A DNA stretch of 64,000 bases from Elusimicrobiota bacterium. Lineage in GTDB: Bacteria; Elusimicrobiota; Elusimicrobia; UBA1565; UBA9628. Location of the stretch: assembly GCA_003151975.1 (NCBI GenBank), contig PLZD01000008.1, positions 1-64,000 on the forward strand, read 5' to 3'. A program made the position numbers and the translations under genes. The notes beneath the pieces are model-generated. The model did no database searches and was not told the origin of the DNA. It saw only the letters and a program-made list of their open reading frames with translations. Within the stretch, counting starts at the first letter, position 1. Every line of letters starts with the position of its first letter. Positions 7,312-17,447 of the stretch are shown here, one piece after another.

Positions 7312-10300
7312 CGCTTAAAGAGGATTCGCAGGACTTCGGCGACGCTCCACGCCTGCGAGCGCGTGCCGCCGGGATTTTGGTCGGACGCGCGGCCGGCGAA
7401 AAGTCCACCCAAGCCCTTCGGGTCGTCGAGCGAAGCCCGGCTCGCCCGCGCATCCGGCGCGCCGCCGTCGAAGACTTCGGGCAAGGAGCCTTGCTCGTGC
7501 GTGACGAGGAACTCCGCCAGCGGCTCGAGCAAGCCCAGCGCCTCGCCGCGGATGCGGTCGTCGGACCAGCCCATCGTGCGCCGAACGCTGGCCAGCGCGT
7601 CGAGGAACGGCCCGATGAGCCACGGCCAAACCGTGCCCTGGTGGTAGGCTTGATCCTTTTCCAGCGGCGGCTTTGAGGTGTCGTACTTCGCTTGATACTG
7701 GCTGTCGCGCGGCGAGAGCGTGCGCAGGCCGTAGGGCGTCAGCAAATCGCGCGCGGCCGCGAGCACGACCGCCTTCTGGCGCTCCGGCGAGAGCAAATCG
7801 CCGCCGTGGCTGACCGCGAAGATCATGTTGGGGCGGATCGCGCCGCCGTGCGCGTCACCGTCGACGACGTCGAGCAGCGCGCCGCCCTTGCCGCCCCACG
7901 CTTTTCGGTTGTCGTCGGTCTCGAACCAGAATTTTTGATTGAAAGAAATCTTGACCTTGTCCGCCAGAGCGTCGAGGTCATTTCGCGCAGCGCCGTGGCT
8001 GAGACTCGCCACGTAGCGCAATGCCACGTACCACAGCGCGTTGATCTCGACGGCCTTGCCGTCGCGCGGCGTGACGGGCCGGTCGCGCCCATCCGGATCC
8101 GCGTCCATCCAGGTCGCCTGCGCAGGACTCACGATGAGACCGTCCTGGTCCATCGCGATCTTGTTGAAGCGGCCGTAGCGCTCGTAGCCCGTTCCGCTTT
8201 GATAGCGCGCCACGATGCGAGAAAGCGTCGGCGCGAGTTCTTGAGCGAGCGCCGCGTCGCCCGAGGCCTCGCCGTATTTTTGGACCGCCGCGATAAACCA
8301 AAGCGGGCCGTCGACCGTGTTGTACTCGGCCCGGCCGTCGTCGCCTATTTTATTAGGGATCAAGCCGTCCTTCTCGAATTGCGCGAAGCGCCGCAGGACT
8401 TGTTTCGCCTCGCCGAATCGTCCGGTCGAGAGCAGCAGCCCCGGTAAAGAGACGAAAGTGTCGCGGCCCCACTCCTCGAGGAACCAATCTTGGCTCGCGG
8501 CCCAGATCTGCGTGGAGCCGCCCGCGTGCTTGATGAAGCCGTCGGCCGCCTCGGTCAGCACTTTCTTGACGGCGTTCTCATCGCTCCACACGCCGCCGTC
8601 CTTGATGGCCTTCAAGGCTTCCAACTGCGCCCGCGAGTCGCTGCGCGAGCGCGCGGCGTAATTCGCGTCGCTCGGCAAGGGGACGCGGTAGCGCCAGTAC
8701 GAGCGCCCGTCCTTGACGACCTTGATCGGCTCGGGGTCTCCCCACTCATCGCCTAAAGTATACGACACGAAGCGGCCGTTCTTTCCCGAGAAAGAATCTT
8801 TCGAAGCGCCGAAGAGCCGCGGCAGAAAGCCGAGCTGGCGGGGATCGTCGGCCGAGCTGACCTTCTTCCAGTCGCCGTACAAAGTCAGAAAGCCGTGCTT
8901 GACGGCGTCGTCGGCCTTGCCCTCGAAGGCCTCGGCGACCGGCAGAGCCCCGCGCGCGGCGAAGACGGAGCCCAGCGCCTTCACATAATCCTCGCCCGGC
9001 TCGTCGCCGCTGGCCAGCTGTCCGTTGCCGAAGCGGTAGGCGAAGTGCAGCGCGTCGACGCGGCCGCCATCGAAGCCGAAATCAAGCCAATGATTGAACG
9101 GCTCCAGCTGGGCGCGGTAGCCGTCTTCCTTGGTCTTGCTCCAATTCCAAAGCGCGAGGTCGAGCCAATCCTCGTTGACCCATTTGTTCTTGATTCCCGG
9201 GTTGCGCGTCTTGATGTCGGTGAAGAGCTCGGGGCGCTTCCACGCGTCGACGGAGTTCTTACCGCGGAACATCGGAATGTCGAAGAGGACCTTGCCGCCC
9301 GCGGCGTGAATCTCGTCAAGCGCGGCCTTCATTTGCCGGTGCGCGACCCACTGGGCGAATGAGTGAAGTTCCACGGAGAGACCAAAGCGCGGATCATTCT
9401 TGGCTTGAGACACGTCGGCCTCGGTCCAATCGAGCGCGGGCTTTCCGATGATCTTCGAGAGCGCCATGAACTCCGCGTATTCCCCAAGCCATGCGGCGTT
9501 CGCGGTCGTAAACGCGCGGAACGAACGAGCCCGCGCTGTGTCCTTGTCGAGCTCCTCGCTCTGAAATTTTTGATGCGCCGACTGAGCTGCGGAATTCTCT
9601 CTGGCGCGGACCGCCTCGTAGTCGACCGCGGTCGATCCGCCCGTCGTGGTTCCCCAGTCGATGTTGTCCTCGTTCAAGGCGTAAAGGCTCACGGGCGCGT
9701 AGGGGCTTTCGTCGAGGACCGCGAAGTGCGGCAGCAGGAGGATCGTGTCAGCCCCTTCTTTCGCAAGATTGTTTTTAAAGTAAGGCGCGAGGTCGGTGTA
9801 CTTGCCGATGCCGGGATCGTTTTGCGCTCGGCGCAGGGAGAAGATGGGCACGGTCACGGCGGCGTGGGTTTGGCTTGCGTCTTTCCACCACGGCGGCCCG
9901 CGGACCGGGGCCGCCGATTTCGCGACGGTCGTCAATCTCAACGCGGCTTGCTCAGCCAAATCTTCGGCCGCCGCCTGCAGGCCGCGGCGCGGCACGACGG
10001 CCTTGATGGCGCGCGCATACGGGTCCTTCATGCGGTCCCAGAAAGTCAGGCCGTTGAATGACGACGAGTTCGCGCCGTAGCGGCTGCGGGCGGCCGCGAT
10101 GAGTGCTCCCGCGTCGCGGCTGACCTTCGCCGGGTCCTTGAGGCCGTCCTCGAGCAGGACCAGCGCCTTCGCCTCGTCGCCGAACAGGCCGCCGCCCACC
10201 TCGCTGACGGCGTGGGCCGGCATCGCCGAGAGCGTCTGCTTGATGAGGTCGATGAGGTAGAAATAGAAGCCGTCGGGCAAGGCCCCGTTCTTCGCCTTGA

Positions 10301-13300
10301 ACTCGGAAGCCAGCCGTTCAGCCAGAGAGGCCAGCTTGACGGCGCTCTTGCGCGCGGCGGCACCCGTGCCGTAGGCCCGCTGAGCGCCGCCAAGGCTCAG
10401 CGCCGCGTCGGCGGCGGCCTTGGCTAGGCCCGCGATGTCGGCGTCGGCCACAAAATCCGTCCAGGTCACGCCGGGCTCGTCGGCCGTGCCGCGCGCCGAG
10501 TAGAACTGCAGGCCGGTCTTCTCGCCCGCGGCCGCGACCGCGACGGCCAGACCCGAATCGGCGGGCGAGGCGATGGAGTCCGCCGACGGCCCGCCGTTGC
10601 CCGCGGAGACGACGACCTGGACGTTGCCCAGCACGAGCCGGTTGACGAGATGCCCGAGCGGTCCTTTGAGCCGTCGATTGTCTTTGATCTGCGCGGGACC
10701 CGCGAGCTCGAGCAGAACGAGCGACGGAGACTTGAGCGGGTCGGCGCGCGCGACCACGGCCTCGAGCGCGGCCATGACCTTGGCCTCCGAGACGCCCGCG
10801 CTCGCCGTGATGGCGACCAGCGGAGCGTCTCCGTCGGGCAGGCTGGGAGCGGAGACGGCGAGGTCGAGAGTCAGGCCGGGCGCCTTCTCCGACGAGGCGG
10901 AGGTCGTGGCGACATAGGGCCGCGAGAGGCGCGCGGTAAAGCCCAGCCGCCGCATCTCGAGCGAGAACGCGAAGAGCTTGTGCTCGGGAACCTTGATCCA
11001 CAGCGCTTGGGAGACCGGCAGGCTCGCCGCCAGCGTCGCGCCGTAGCGCGCGAGCAGCGCCCCGTCGAGGCCCGCCGCCGCGTTGGGAGCCTGCACGATG
11101 ACGTCGAGCGGGCCCAGCGCGGGATCGACGCCCGGCACGCCGAGGCCGCCCGAGTCCGGAAGCGGAGTGGGAGCGTCCAGCGGAATTCCAAACGCCTTCG
11201 CCAGCACGGAGACGAGCTCGCCCAACGCCCCGGGGCGCTGAACGGAAGCCCGATTCTTGAGCACGAACTCCGTGACGACCGTCTTGACCGGCTCCTGGCG
11301 CATGAGCGCCAACAGCTTGCGGTCCTGCATGGCCGCGGGGAAGAAGCGCGCAATCGTGCGCGTCAGGGCGAGATTCTGCTCTCCGGCGGCGCCGACCAAA
11401 TCGATGATCGCGTCGTCGCTGATCGCGTCGGGCTGCGACTGCGCGACGTTATAAAGGGAAGCGGCGGCCAGATGCCGGATATTGCCTCGCTCGCCGAGGT
11501 CCTTGACCTTGGCCGCCAGCGTCCGGGCCTCGGTTTTCGTCGCCTTGCCGCCCAGCTGGCCGAGCAGCCACACGGCGGTGAAGCGGATGCGTTTGCCCGC
11601 GCCGGGCGCCTTCGCGTCGACGAGCTTGGCGGCGTCCGCGATGCGCCCCATCTCCGAGCCGTCGCCATGGGCGGCCAGCGCGTAAGCGGCGTAGAGCGCG
11701 ACGTCCCAGCGGGGATCCGCCGCGGCCTTTTTGATGTCCGCGTCGACCGCGTGAGAGGGGTTCTTCGCCAAGGAAAGCCAAGCCATTTGGCGCACGCGCG
11801 CGTCGTCGTCCTTGGTCGCGGTCTCGAGCAAGGCCGAAGCGGCTTTCGACGACCGCGCGTTGAGCAGGACGAGCGCGGCTTGGCGGCGCACGAGCCAGAC
11901 CGGGTCCTTGAGCGCGTCGAGCAAGGCGGGCAAGGCCGCCTCGCGCGCCTCGGCGAATTTCTTGACGATCTCCGCGTAGACCTTGTCGCCGATCGCGGGG
12001 CCTTCCTCGGCCGGCGCGTCCTCGCCCTCGACGGGAGGCTGTTCCTCAAAGCGCGCGCGCGCCTCGGTCTTAGCGACCTCGGCGGTGCGCCGGATGCCGT
12101 CGCCGAGCTCGATGACTTTCTTGTAGCGCTCGATCCACGCCCAGGAGTCCGCGCCCGCCGCGGGAGCCAAGGCGCCCAAGCCCGGGACCTTGGACAATCT
12201 GAAACGCAGCGAACCGGCGACGCCGGAGAGGGCCAGTTTGACCGCGGCCCCCGCGTCGACGAAACCCGCGCCCTGAAACCAAACCGGGACCTCCATGTCC
12301 TTGGCCGTGACCATCAGGATCGACTTGACCGACAAAGGCAGGTTCTCGTAGACGAAGTCGCGCACGGAGCGCGCGGCTTTGAGCGCGAGCTTGACGAGCG
12401 CCGCGATGCCCGCGATCATCGGCGAGGCCATCGAAGTGCCTGACATGCCCGTGTGCTTCTTGTCCGCCAGGTCGGAGGGTCCCGCCGGCATGTCCTTGGA
12501 TTTCGCGGAGAAAATCCCGCGCTTATAGACGTTGGGGTCGGCGCCGTCGGTCACGACGTCGCCGCCGAGAGCCGTGATGTCGGGCTTGATCTCGATCCAC
12601 TCGACGGCGGAATCCGCGGGCCGGTCGGGGCCGACCGAGCTGAAGAAGCTGATTTCGGGGACGCCGTCGTCCTCGCTCTTGGAGGCGGCCGCCACCGAGA
12701 TGACATTCTCGCCGGCCGAGGGCTGGCTGATCGTCTCGTCGAAGGGCCCAGAGTTGCCGGCGCTCGCCACGACGATGACGTAATCGCCCTTGCCGTTCTT
12801 TTGGAGGGTCAGACCGGAGAAGAACTTCGCGAGATTGTCCGACGAGTTGCCTTTGCTGCCGAGGCTCAAATTGATGACGTCGACGCCGCGCTGCAAGGCG
12901 ATGGTGCCGGCGCCCATGATGTCGCCGTCGGAGGCGCCGGGCGTGTCGCGGCCGAAGACCTTCGCTCCGATGCTGTTGACCGCCGGCGCCATGCCGAGAA
13001 ACGAGGGATTCGAAGAGGCGACGATGCCGCCGACGTGCGTGCGGTGGCCGATCCAGTCCTCGTGGCCCTCGTGCATCATGTCGACGCCGTCGTCGCGGTC
13101 GGCGTAATCTTCGTGCGTGGTCTTGCCGCCCGTGTCAATCTCCATGACGGTCGCGCCCGCGCCTTGGCCGGACAGCTTCCAGGCTTCAGGCAAGTTCTGC
13201 AGCTTGCCGGAGTCCATGAGCAAGGTCTCAAAATCCGCGCGCGAGCCGCCGATCATCACGGATGAGCCCGCGACGAACTTGCGGATCGCGGCGGCGTTGC

Positions 13301-15881
13301 GGCGCGGTATGGTGACATAGATTTCCTGACGGGACACGTCATTGCCGAAGACGTCGCGGATCTCGACGCCGAGTTCGTCGAGCATCGTGAGATAGTTCCG
13401 CACGCCCGAACGCTCGAGCGCGGTCCGCAGCGAAGACAAGCCGTCGCTCATGGCCTTCAAATCTCCGGCCGAGAGCGACGCTGCCGCCTCGTCGAAGAGC
13501 TTGAGGCTGTCGGCGGACTTGACGGCCTCGACCTCCGCGCGAGCGGCGGAGATCAAGGGAGCGATGGATTGGGCTGAGGCAAGATCGGAAGCCAAGCCGG
13601 CCGAGAAGCCATCGAGCTTGTCCATGTCCGCCTTGAGCGCGGCCGCGTCGCCCGCCTCGGAGGACTTGAGATACGACTTCGAGAGCTCGTCGAACTCCTT
13701 GAGGCCGGGAGCGCCGCGCCGCGCCTCGGCGACGATGCCGGCCTTGAGCCAGATCTCGGCGAAAGCCTTCTTGTCGGCGATCGCGCCGGACTTGGCCGCG
13801 GCGGCGACGGCGGCCCGGGCATCGGAAAGCGCCTGAAGATCGAATAGCCGCTGAGACTCGCGCGCGGCGGCGTCCTGAAGCTTCGCGAACGCGCCGAGCT
13901 GGTTGGAGAAGCCCGCTTTGGCCAGCGCCAGGCGGGCCTTGGCCTGCGCGTCCGCAGTGGCGGAGGCGTCCGGCACGGAGGCGTCCAGCGCGCCGCCGTT
14001 CATGGGCTTGAGCCACAAGCCGACGCGCGCCTCGACCTTGCGCAGGATCATGATGTGCCCGCCGTCCTCGAGATCGACGCGCACCGTGCGGAACTCGCCG
14101 CCATCGGCCGCTTCCCAGTAGCGCAGCAGCCGCTCCCAGACCGCCACGCCCGAGTCCGTCGCGGAGAATGAGAGAAAGGCGACGCCCTTGTCCTGCATGC
14201 CGTCGTAGAGCTTCTCGATGAAGTCCGCGGGGCCCACGCCCTTGAGCCGCGTGGCCGCGATCTGGTGCCAGAAATCCTTGACCATTTGTTCTAGCTTGCG
14301 GACGTCCTTCTTGCTGCCGCCGGAAAGGGTCTTGGCGATGGCGGCGAGCTCGCGGAAGCGGCGCCCGTCGCGGCTGCCCGGCTTGAAGGCCGCCTCGCCC
14401 GAGCTCATGCGCCTTGTCGCGAGAAGGTAAAGGCCGTCGAGCTGCTTGAGCGCGAGGTCGAGCTTCTTGGCGGGCTCGGTGCCGGCCGCCGGGAGCAGGG
14501 AGTCGGGCTTCTCCATAACCACGGCGCGGTAGCGCCGCGCGTTCTTGCTATCGCCCAGGATGTCCTGCGGCGCGGCCGAGGTTATGTTTTCGACCTTGGC
14601 GCGGCCGGAGGAAAGGCTGCGATAAAGCTCGGGGTTTTTGAGCTCGGCGTTCTCGGCGTTGACGACGAGCATGTCGTAGGGCTGGTCCAGATTGAGCGAG
14701 ACTTGAGCCTCGCGCGCGGCCCGCTCCAGGCTGGGGACCTTGGAGTTCTTGAGAGCCTTGGTTCCGTTGAACTCGATGGCCCGCGCGGCGACCTCGGAGA
14801 CGCTCCGCCGCCAAATCCCTCCGAAAAATCCATCCGCCGGGGGCCCGCGCGCCTTGAGCTCGCGGTAATGCTTGAACTCGTGGGCCAGCACGCTCCGGAA
14901 AAGCATCGGCGTCGCGGCGAGCTCCGGGCGCAGCGCGATGGCGCCGGCCGAGTGATAGCCCAGGCCCATGTTCCAAGCGAGCTTCTGCGGCCGGTAGATG
15001 CGGATCAGGCGCGCGATGCCGCCGTCGAGCCGGCCAGCCAACACCTCGCCTTCGACAAAGCGCCGGAAATCGTCGTCGCTGACCTTGCGGCCGCGCCAAG
15101 CGGCATAGCCGTACTGCATGGACTCCCAGGCCGCGCGCGGAAGAAGGACCGCGGCGGGAATCAAGGCGACCGCGGCCGCGGCGAGCAGAACGACGTGCGG
15201 GACGGCCAAAGCGATGGTCGCGCCCGTGCCCATCGCCGTCACGGGCACGAAGAGCGCCGCAGCAGCCTTAAGCCCGGCCGCCGCCGCGCCGAAAGCGCCG
15301 CCGACAAAAGCGGGGAACCAGGGAGAGCGGGCATCGACCTCGGGGCGCGCGACGCGTTCGGCTTTTTTCTTGGCGCCGCGGATTGAAGCCGGGGTCAGAG
15401 TCTGCGGGACCGCGGCCGTCTCGGTTCGAGGCTCGACGGCCTCGACGCCGGACGAGGCGGCGAGCCTCTCGCCGAAGACGTGTTCCGAAAAATCCTGTTG
15501 TCCCGCGCCCTGAGCCGATTCCGCCGGAGCATCGGAAGAGAGATTGCCGACCATTGACGGGGCTTGGAGGCGGGCCATCTCGCCGGAAAAACCAGCCTCC
15601 GCCTTCGGCGCGGTCTCGAGAATCGGCTCGAGCGCAGGGCCAAGCACAGGGATCAGAGGAGCCGTGGGAATTGCCAACTCGGACAGCGGCCGCGGCAGCT
15701 CGAGCGTCGACGGCAGCTGGTTGAGCGAGGTGATCTTTTGGATCTCAGGCAGGGCGACGACAGGGACGGTGGGTGCGGCCTTGACCGAGAACTCGGCGGC
15801 GGCGGCGTTGAGAGCGTCGGGGCCAAACGAAAGAGCGGCGATGAGCGCAGATAGAATGACGGCGGCGAGTCGTTTGGCCAT
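7308..15881 (-). CDS. Giant exported multidomain protein: HExxH, subtilisin, HEAT, GH77-like, GH133-like
   Basis: A 2857-residue exported protein. In order (residues from ATG 15881): signal peptide 1 to about 30; Pro/Ala linker to about 185; two hydrophobic segments at 190-260; HEFKH (334-338), a zinc-peptidase motif; a long helical section; an I9-like segment; and an S8 peptidase with D916, H949, N1043 and S1150 (GTSMASP). HEAT repeats follow at about 1310-1510. A second subtilisin-like segment (about 1660-1780) keeps VVSAGNGGP but shows no Ser motif. A GH77-like domain (about 2000-2420) has D2276 in GGRVDALHF and E2317 in PVAEAFEG. A GH133-like debranching domain ends the protein, with WMDADPDG (D2593) and GKAVEINALWY (E2612). 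Together these could trim and debranch alpha-glucan. A TTG at 15908 is an alternative start. Confidence 0.9.
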   Translation of the reverse strand: MAKRLAAVILSALIAALSFGPDALNAAAAEFSVKAAPTVPVVALPEIQKITSLNQLPSTLELPRPLSELAIPTAPLIPVLGPALEPILETAPKAEAGFSGEMARLQAPSMVGNLSSDAPAESAQGAGQQDFSEHVFGERLAASSGVEAVEPRTETAAVPQTLTPASIRGAKKKAERVARPEVDARSPWFPAFVGGAFGAAAAGLKAAAALFVPVTAMGTGATIALAVPHVVLLAAAAVALIPAAVLLPRAAWESMQYGYAAWRGRKVSDDDFRRFVEGEVLAGRLDGGIARLIRIYRPQKLAWNMGLGYHSAGAIALRPELAATPMLFRSVLAHEFKHYRELKARGPPADGFFGGIWRRSVSEVAARAIEFNGTKALKNSKVPSLERAAREAQVSLNLDQPYDMLVVNAENAELKNPELYRSLSSGRAKVENITSAAPQDILGDSKNARRYRAVVMEKPDSLLPAAGTEPAKKLDLALKQLDGLYLLATRRMSSGEAAFKPGSRDGRRFRELAAIAKTLSGGSKKDVRKLEQMVKDFWHQIAATRLKGVGPADFIEKLYDGMQDKGVAFLSFSATDSGVAVWERLLRYWEAADGGEFRTVRVDLEDGGHIMILRKVEARVGLWLKPMNGGALDASVPDASATADAQAKARLALAKAGFSNQLGAFAKLQDAAARESQRLFDLQALSDARAAVAAAAKSGAIADKKAFAEIWLKAGIVAEARRGAPGLKEFDELSKSYLKSSEAGDAAALKADMDKLDGFSAGLASDLASAQSIAPLISAARAEVEAVKSADSLKLFDEAAASLSAGDLKAMSDGLSSLRTALERSGVRNYLTMLDELGVEIRDVFGNDVSRQEIYVTIPRRNAAAIRKFVAGSSVMIGGSRADFETLLMDSGKLQNLPEAWKLSGQGAGATVMEIDTGGKTTHEDYADRDDGVDMMHEGHEDWIGHRTHVGGIVASSNPSFLGMAPAVNSIGAKVFGRDTPGASDGDIMGAGTIALQRGVDVINLSLGSKGNSSDNLAKFFSGLTLQKNGKGDYVIVVASAGNSGPFDETISQPSAGENVISVAAASKSEDDGVPEISFFSSVGPDRPADSAVEWIEIKPDITALGGDVVTDGADPNVYKRGIFSAKSKDMPAGPSDLADKKHTGMSGTSMASPMIAGIAALVKLALKAARSVRDFVYENLPLSVKSILMVTAKDMEVPVWFQGAGFVDAGAAVKLALSGVAGSLRFRLSKVPGLGALAPAAGADSWAWIERYKKVIELGDGIRRTAEVAKTEARARFEEQPPVEGEDAPAEEGPAIGDKVYAEIVKKFAEAREAALPALLDALKDPVWLVRRQAALVLLNARSSKAASALLETATKDDDARVRQMAWLSLAKNPSHAVDADIKKAAADPRWDVALYAAYALAAHGDGSEMGRIADAAKLVDAKAPGAGKRIRFTAVWLLGQLGGKATKTEARTLAAKVKDLGERGNIRHLAAASLYNVAQSQPDAISDDAIIDLVGAAGEQNLALTRTIARFFPAAMQDRKLLALMRQEPVKTVVTEFVLKNRASVQRPGALGELVSVLAKAFGIPLDAPTPLPDSGGLGVPGVDPALGPLDVIVQAPNAAAGLDGALLARYGATLAASLPVSQALWIKVPEHKLFAFSLEMRRLGFTARLSRPYVATTSASSEKAPGLTLDLAVSAPSLPDGDAPLVAITASAGVSEAKVMAALEAVVARADPLKSPSLVLLELAGPAQIKDNRRLKGPLGHLVNRLVLGNVQVVVSAGNGGPSADSIASPADSGLAVAVAAAGEKTGLQFYSARGTADEPGVTWTDFVADADIAGLAKAAADAALSLGGAQRAYGTGAAARKSAVKLASLAERLASEFKAKNGALPDGFYFYLIDLIKQTLSAMPAHAVSEVGGGLFGDEAKALVLLEDGLKDPAKVSRDAGALIAAARSRYGANSSSFNGLTFWDRMKDPYARAIKAVVPRRGLQAAAEDLAEQAALRLTTVAKSAAPVRGPPWWKDASQTHAAVTVPIFSLRRAQNDPGIGKYTDLAPYFKNNLAKEGADTILLLPHFAVLDESPYAPVSLYALNEDNIDWGTTTGGSTAVDYEAVRARENSAAQSAHQKFQSEELDKDTARARSFRAFTTANAAWLGEYAEFMALSKIIGKPALDWTEADVSQAKNDPRFGLSVELHSFAQWVAHRQMKAALDEIHAAGGKVLFDIPMFRGKNSVDAWKRPELFTDIKTRNPGIKNKWVNEDWLDLALWNWSKTKEDGYRAQLEPFNHWLDFGFDGGRVDALHFAYRFGNGQLASGDEPGEDYVKALGSVFAARGALPVAEAFEGKADDAVKHGFLTLYGDWKKVSSADDPRQLGFLPRLFGASKDSFSGKNGRFVSYTLGDEWGDPEPIKVVKDGRSYWRYRVPLPSDANYAARSRSDSRAQLEALKAIKDGGVWSDENAVKKVLTEAADGFIKHAGGSTQIWAASQDWFLEEWGRDTFVSLPGLLLSTGRFGEAKQVLRRFAQFEKDGLIPNKIGDDGRAEYNTVDGPLWFIAAVQKYGEASGDAALAQELAPTLSRIVARYQSGTGYERYGRFNKIAMDQDGLIVSPAQATWMDADPDGRDRPVTPRDGKAVEINALWYVALRYVASLSHGAARNDLDALADKVKISFNQKFWFETDDNRKAWGGKGGALLDVVDGDAHGGAIRPNMIFAVSHGGDLLSPERQKAVVLAAARDLLTPYGLRTLSPRDSQYQAKYDTSKPPLEKDQAYHQGTVWPWLIGPFLDALASVRRTMGWSDDRIRGEALGLLEPLAEFLVTHEQGSLPEVFDGGAPDARASRASLDDPKGLGGLFAGRASDQNPGGTRSQAWSVAEVLRILFKR

Positions 15882-15936
15882 TCTTGTGTTGCTGCGACAG
15901 TGTAACACGCGCGCCTATTCCTCTATAGTGTCGCAG

Positions 15937-15985
15937 GGCCTAGGGCTGGGAGGGTATTGGACCCAAGACCGTCTAGGCCCAACGA
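15937..15985. repeat. Intergenic GC-rich motif, copy B
   Basis: Read on the minus strand, this gap holds TTGGGTCCAATACCCTCC and CCCTAGGCCCTGC, closely matching copy A (3882-3921). It sits 50 nt upstream of the giant exported protein and 10 nt downstream of the barrel protein gene. Confidence 0.5.
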
Positions 15986-15995
15986 CTTACAGGAT

Positions 15996-17201
15996 TTACT
16001 GAAGGAAAATCAGCTGCGGCGGAGGCGCTTCGTTCTTATCCTGCTTGGCGCCGCCGAAGATCTCTCTATGCTGAGTCGGCGGCACCCAAGGCGGTGGCGC
16101 CGGCGAGTAAGTCGTGGCCTTCTCGGCGCGCGGCGCCTGGGGAGAATAGTCGCCGCTGGTCTCGGTCGTGTCCTGGAACCGCTCGGCCTTCGTCGGCCGC
16201 GCGCGCGCGCTCGAAGCGTAGCCGGCGCCGCTGCCGGAGCCGATGCGGAAGGGCAAGGCGGCTCCGGCTTGCATGATGTAGGTCTTGCCGCTGGCGATGC
16301 CCATGGCCTTGACCTCGGTGTTGAAGAACATGTGGAGCCAGGTGAAATTCGCCTCGGAGCCGAAGATCACGCGCGCCTCGTTCTGTTCGGGGCGCTGGCT
16401 GGCGGACCCATAAATCGGCGCGATGCCGTAGGAGGTGTCGATGGCCTGCAGGCTCGCGCTGACCGAGCCGCTGACGCGGTTGTAGCCGAGACCGAAGAAC
16501 GGCGTCATGTGGTAGAACGTGTCGCTGACCACGGCGTTGATTCCGGCGCTGTTCAGGTTCCATTGCAGCGAGCCGGCGACGGATTCCGTCGCTTGAAAGC
16601 CGTTGGAGTTCAGGTTGAAATTGGTGTTGTAGTGGAAGACGCCGTAAACGTGGTTATAGTTCAGACCGAGGCTCAGCAGAGGCATGTCTCCGCCGAAGAA
16701 ATGCTTGCGCAAGGAGAAGCCAATCGAGTTGGATTGGCCCTTGGCGGGCGTGCCCTGCGAGATCTTATAGCCCGGCGGCGTGGTCATGTCGGCGCCGCGG
16801 ATGGCGAAGTCCATGCGGTAGGGCAGTCCGCCGCGCAAGTGCATGGCGAGGTTAGGGAAGACGATCGCGCTCGGGAAGATGTTCTCCACGCCCAGCTGCT
16901 GGAGCGCGGGAACCCCCAGCGCGGGGAATTGGCTTTTGAGCAGCGGCAGGTTGCCGACGCCCAAGCTCATGTCGGGCTGTATTCTCTTGTCGGTCACCTC
17001 GTGCGGCGGGTCGAACGTCTCGCCCGCGAAAAAGCCCAGGCCCTGCGCCAAGCCGTGGCTGAGCCACTGCATCATGTTTTGGAAGTCGCCCGACATCGTC
17101 GGATTGACTTGCGCGCGGACGGGCGCCGCGAAAAAAGCGAGCGCCGCGGCGAGGCTAAGCCTCTTCGCGGCGCTTCTCGCCTTAGCGGCGACAATTTCCA
17201 T
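15996..17201 (-). CDS. Exported protein, candidate outer-membrane beta-barrel
   Basis: A protein of about 401 residues with a signal peptide ending near PVRAQ (about residue 31). The body from residue 120 on alternates hydrophobic and polar residues and is rich in Gly, Asn, Tyr and Phe (LSLGLNYNHVYGVFHYN, FFGLGYNRVSGSVSASL). This is the pattern of amphipathic strands in an outer-membrane barrel. The C-terminal 80 residues are Pro-rich and likely disordered. I do not recognise a named family. ATG at 17201 is chosen over TTG at 17204. A 63-residue gene precedes it with 4 nt between stop and ATG, so the two form an operon. Confidence 0.75.
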   Translation of the reverse strand: MEIVAAKARSAAKRLSLAAALAFFAAPVRAQVNPTMSGDFQNMMQWLSHGLAQGLGFFAGETFDPPHEVTDKRIQPDMSLGVGNLPLLKSQFPALGVPALQQLGVENIFPSAIVFPNLAMHLRGGLPYRMDFAIRGADMTTPPGYKISQGTPAKGQSNSIGFSLRKHFFGGDMPLLSLGLNYNHVYGVFHYNTNFNLNSNGFQATESVAGSLQWNLNSAGINAVVSDTFYHMTPFFGLGYNRVSGSVSASLQAIDTSYGIAPIYGSASQRPEQNEARVIFGSEANFTWLHMFFNTEVKAMGIASGKTYIMQAGAALPFRIGSGSGAGYASSARARPTKAERFQDTTETSGDYSPQAPRAEKATTYSPAPPPWVPPTQHREIFGGAKQDKNEAPPPQLIFLQ

Positions 17202-17205
17202 CAAT

Positions 17206-17397
17206 TCAATGCTTAATCAGCCTCGAACGGCCCCGGTCGGTGCTCCAGCAATATGTCTGATGGGCGGTCTCGAAAGTGAGGCTGGTCTTGAGGCGCGACG
17301 GCGTCACGGCGGCGGGACGCGCGTCGGTCTCGTTTAGGATGCGCACCCGGGCTTGATTCCCGTGCTTGCGCAGGATGGAGTCGAGGGTCGTTTTCAT
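17206..17397 (-). CDS. Small hypothetical protein (63 aa)
   Basis: I do not recognise this short, basic protein (MKTTLDSILRKHGNQ onward). A good AGGAG lies 9 nt before the ATG, and the stop is just before the start of the barrel-protein gene, which argues for a real gene with coupled translation. No signal peptide or membrane segment is present. Confidence 0.6.
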   Translation of the reverse strand: MKTTLDSILRKHGNQARVRILNETDARPAAVTPSRLKTSLTFETAHQTYCWSTDRGRSRLIKH

Positions 17398-17447
17398 CTG
17401 TCAATAATCTCCTTGACTCAATCATAACACGGGGGTCGAAAGAGGTC

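Noticed and set aside
10650-12443. Plus-strand open frame of about 600 codons inside the giant gene
   Set aside because: It is Arg-rich antisense of the HEAT and subtilisin-like parts, caused by high GC in third codon positions.
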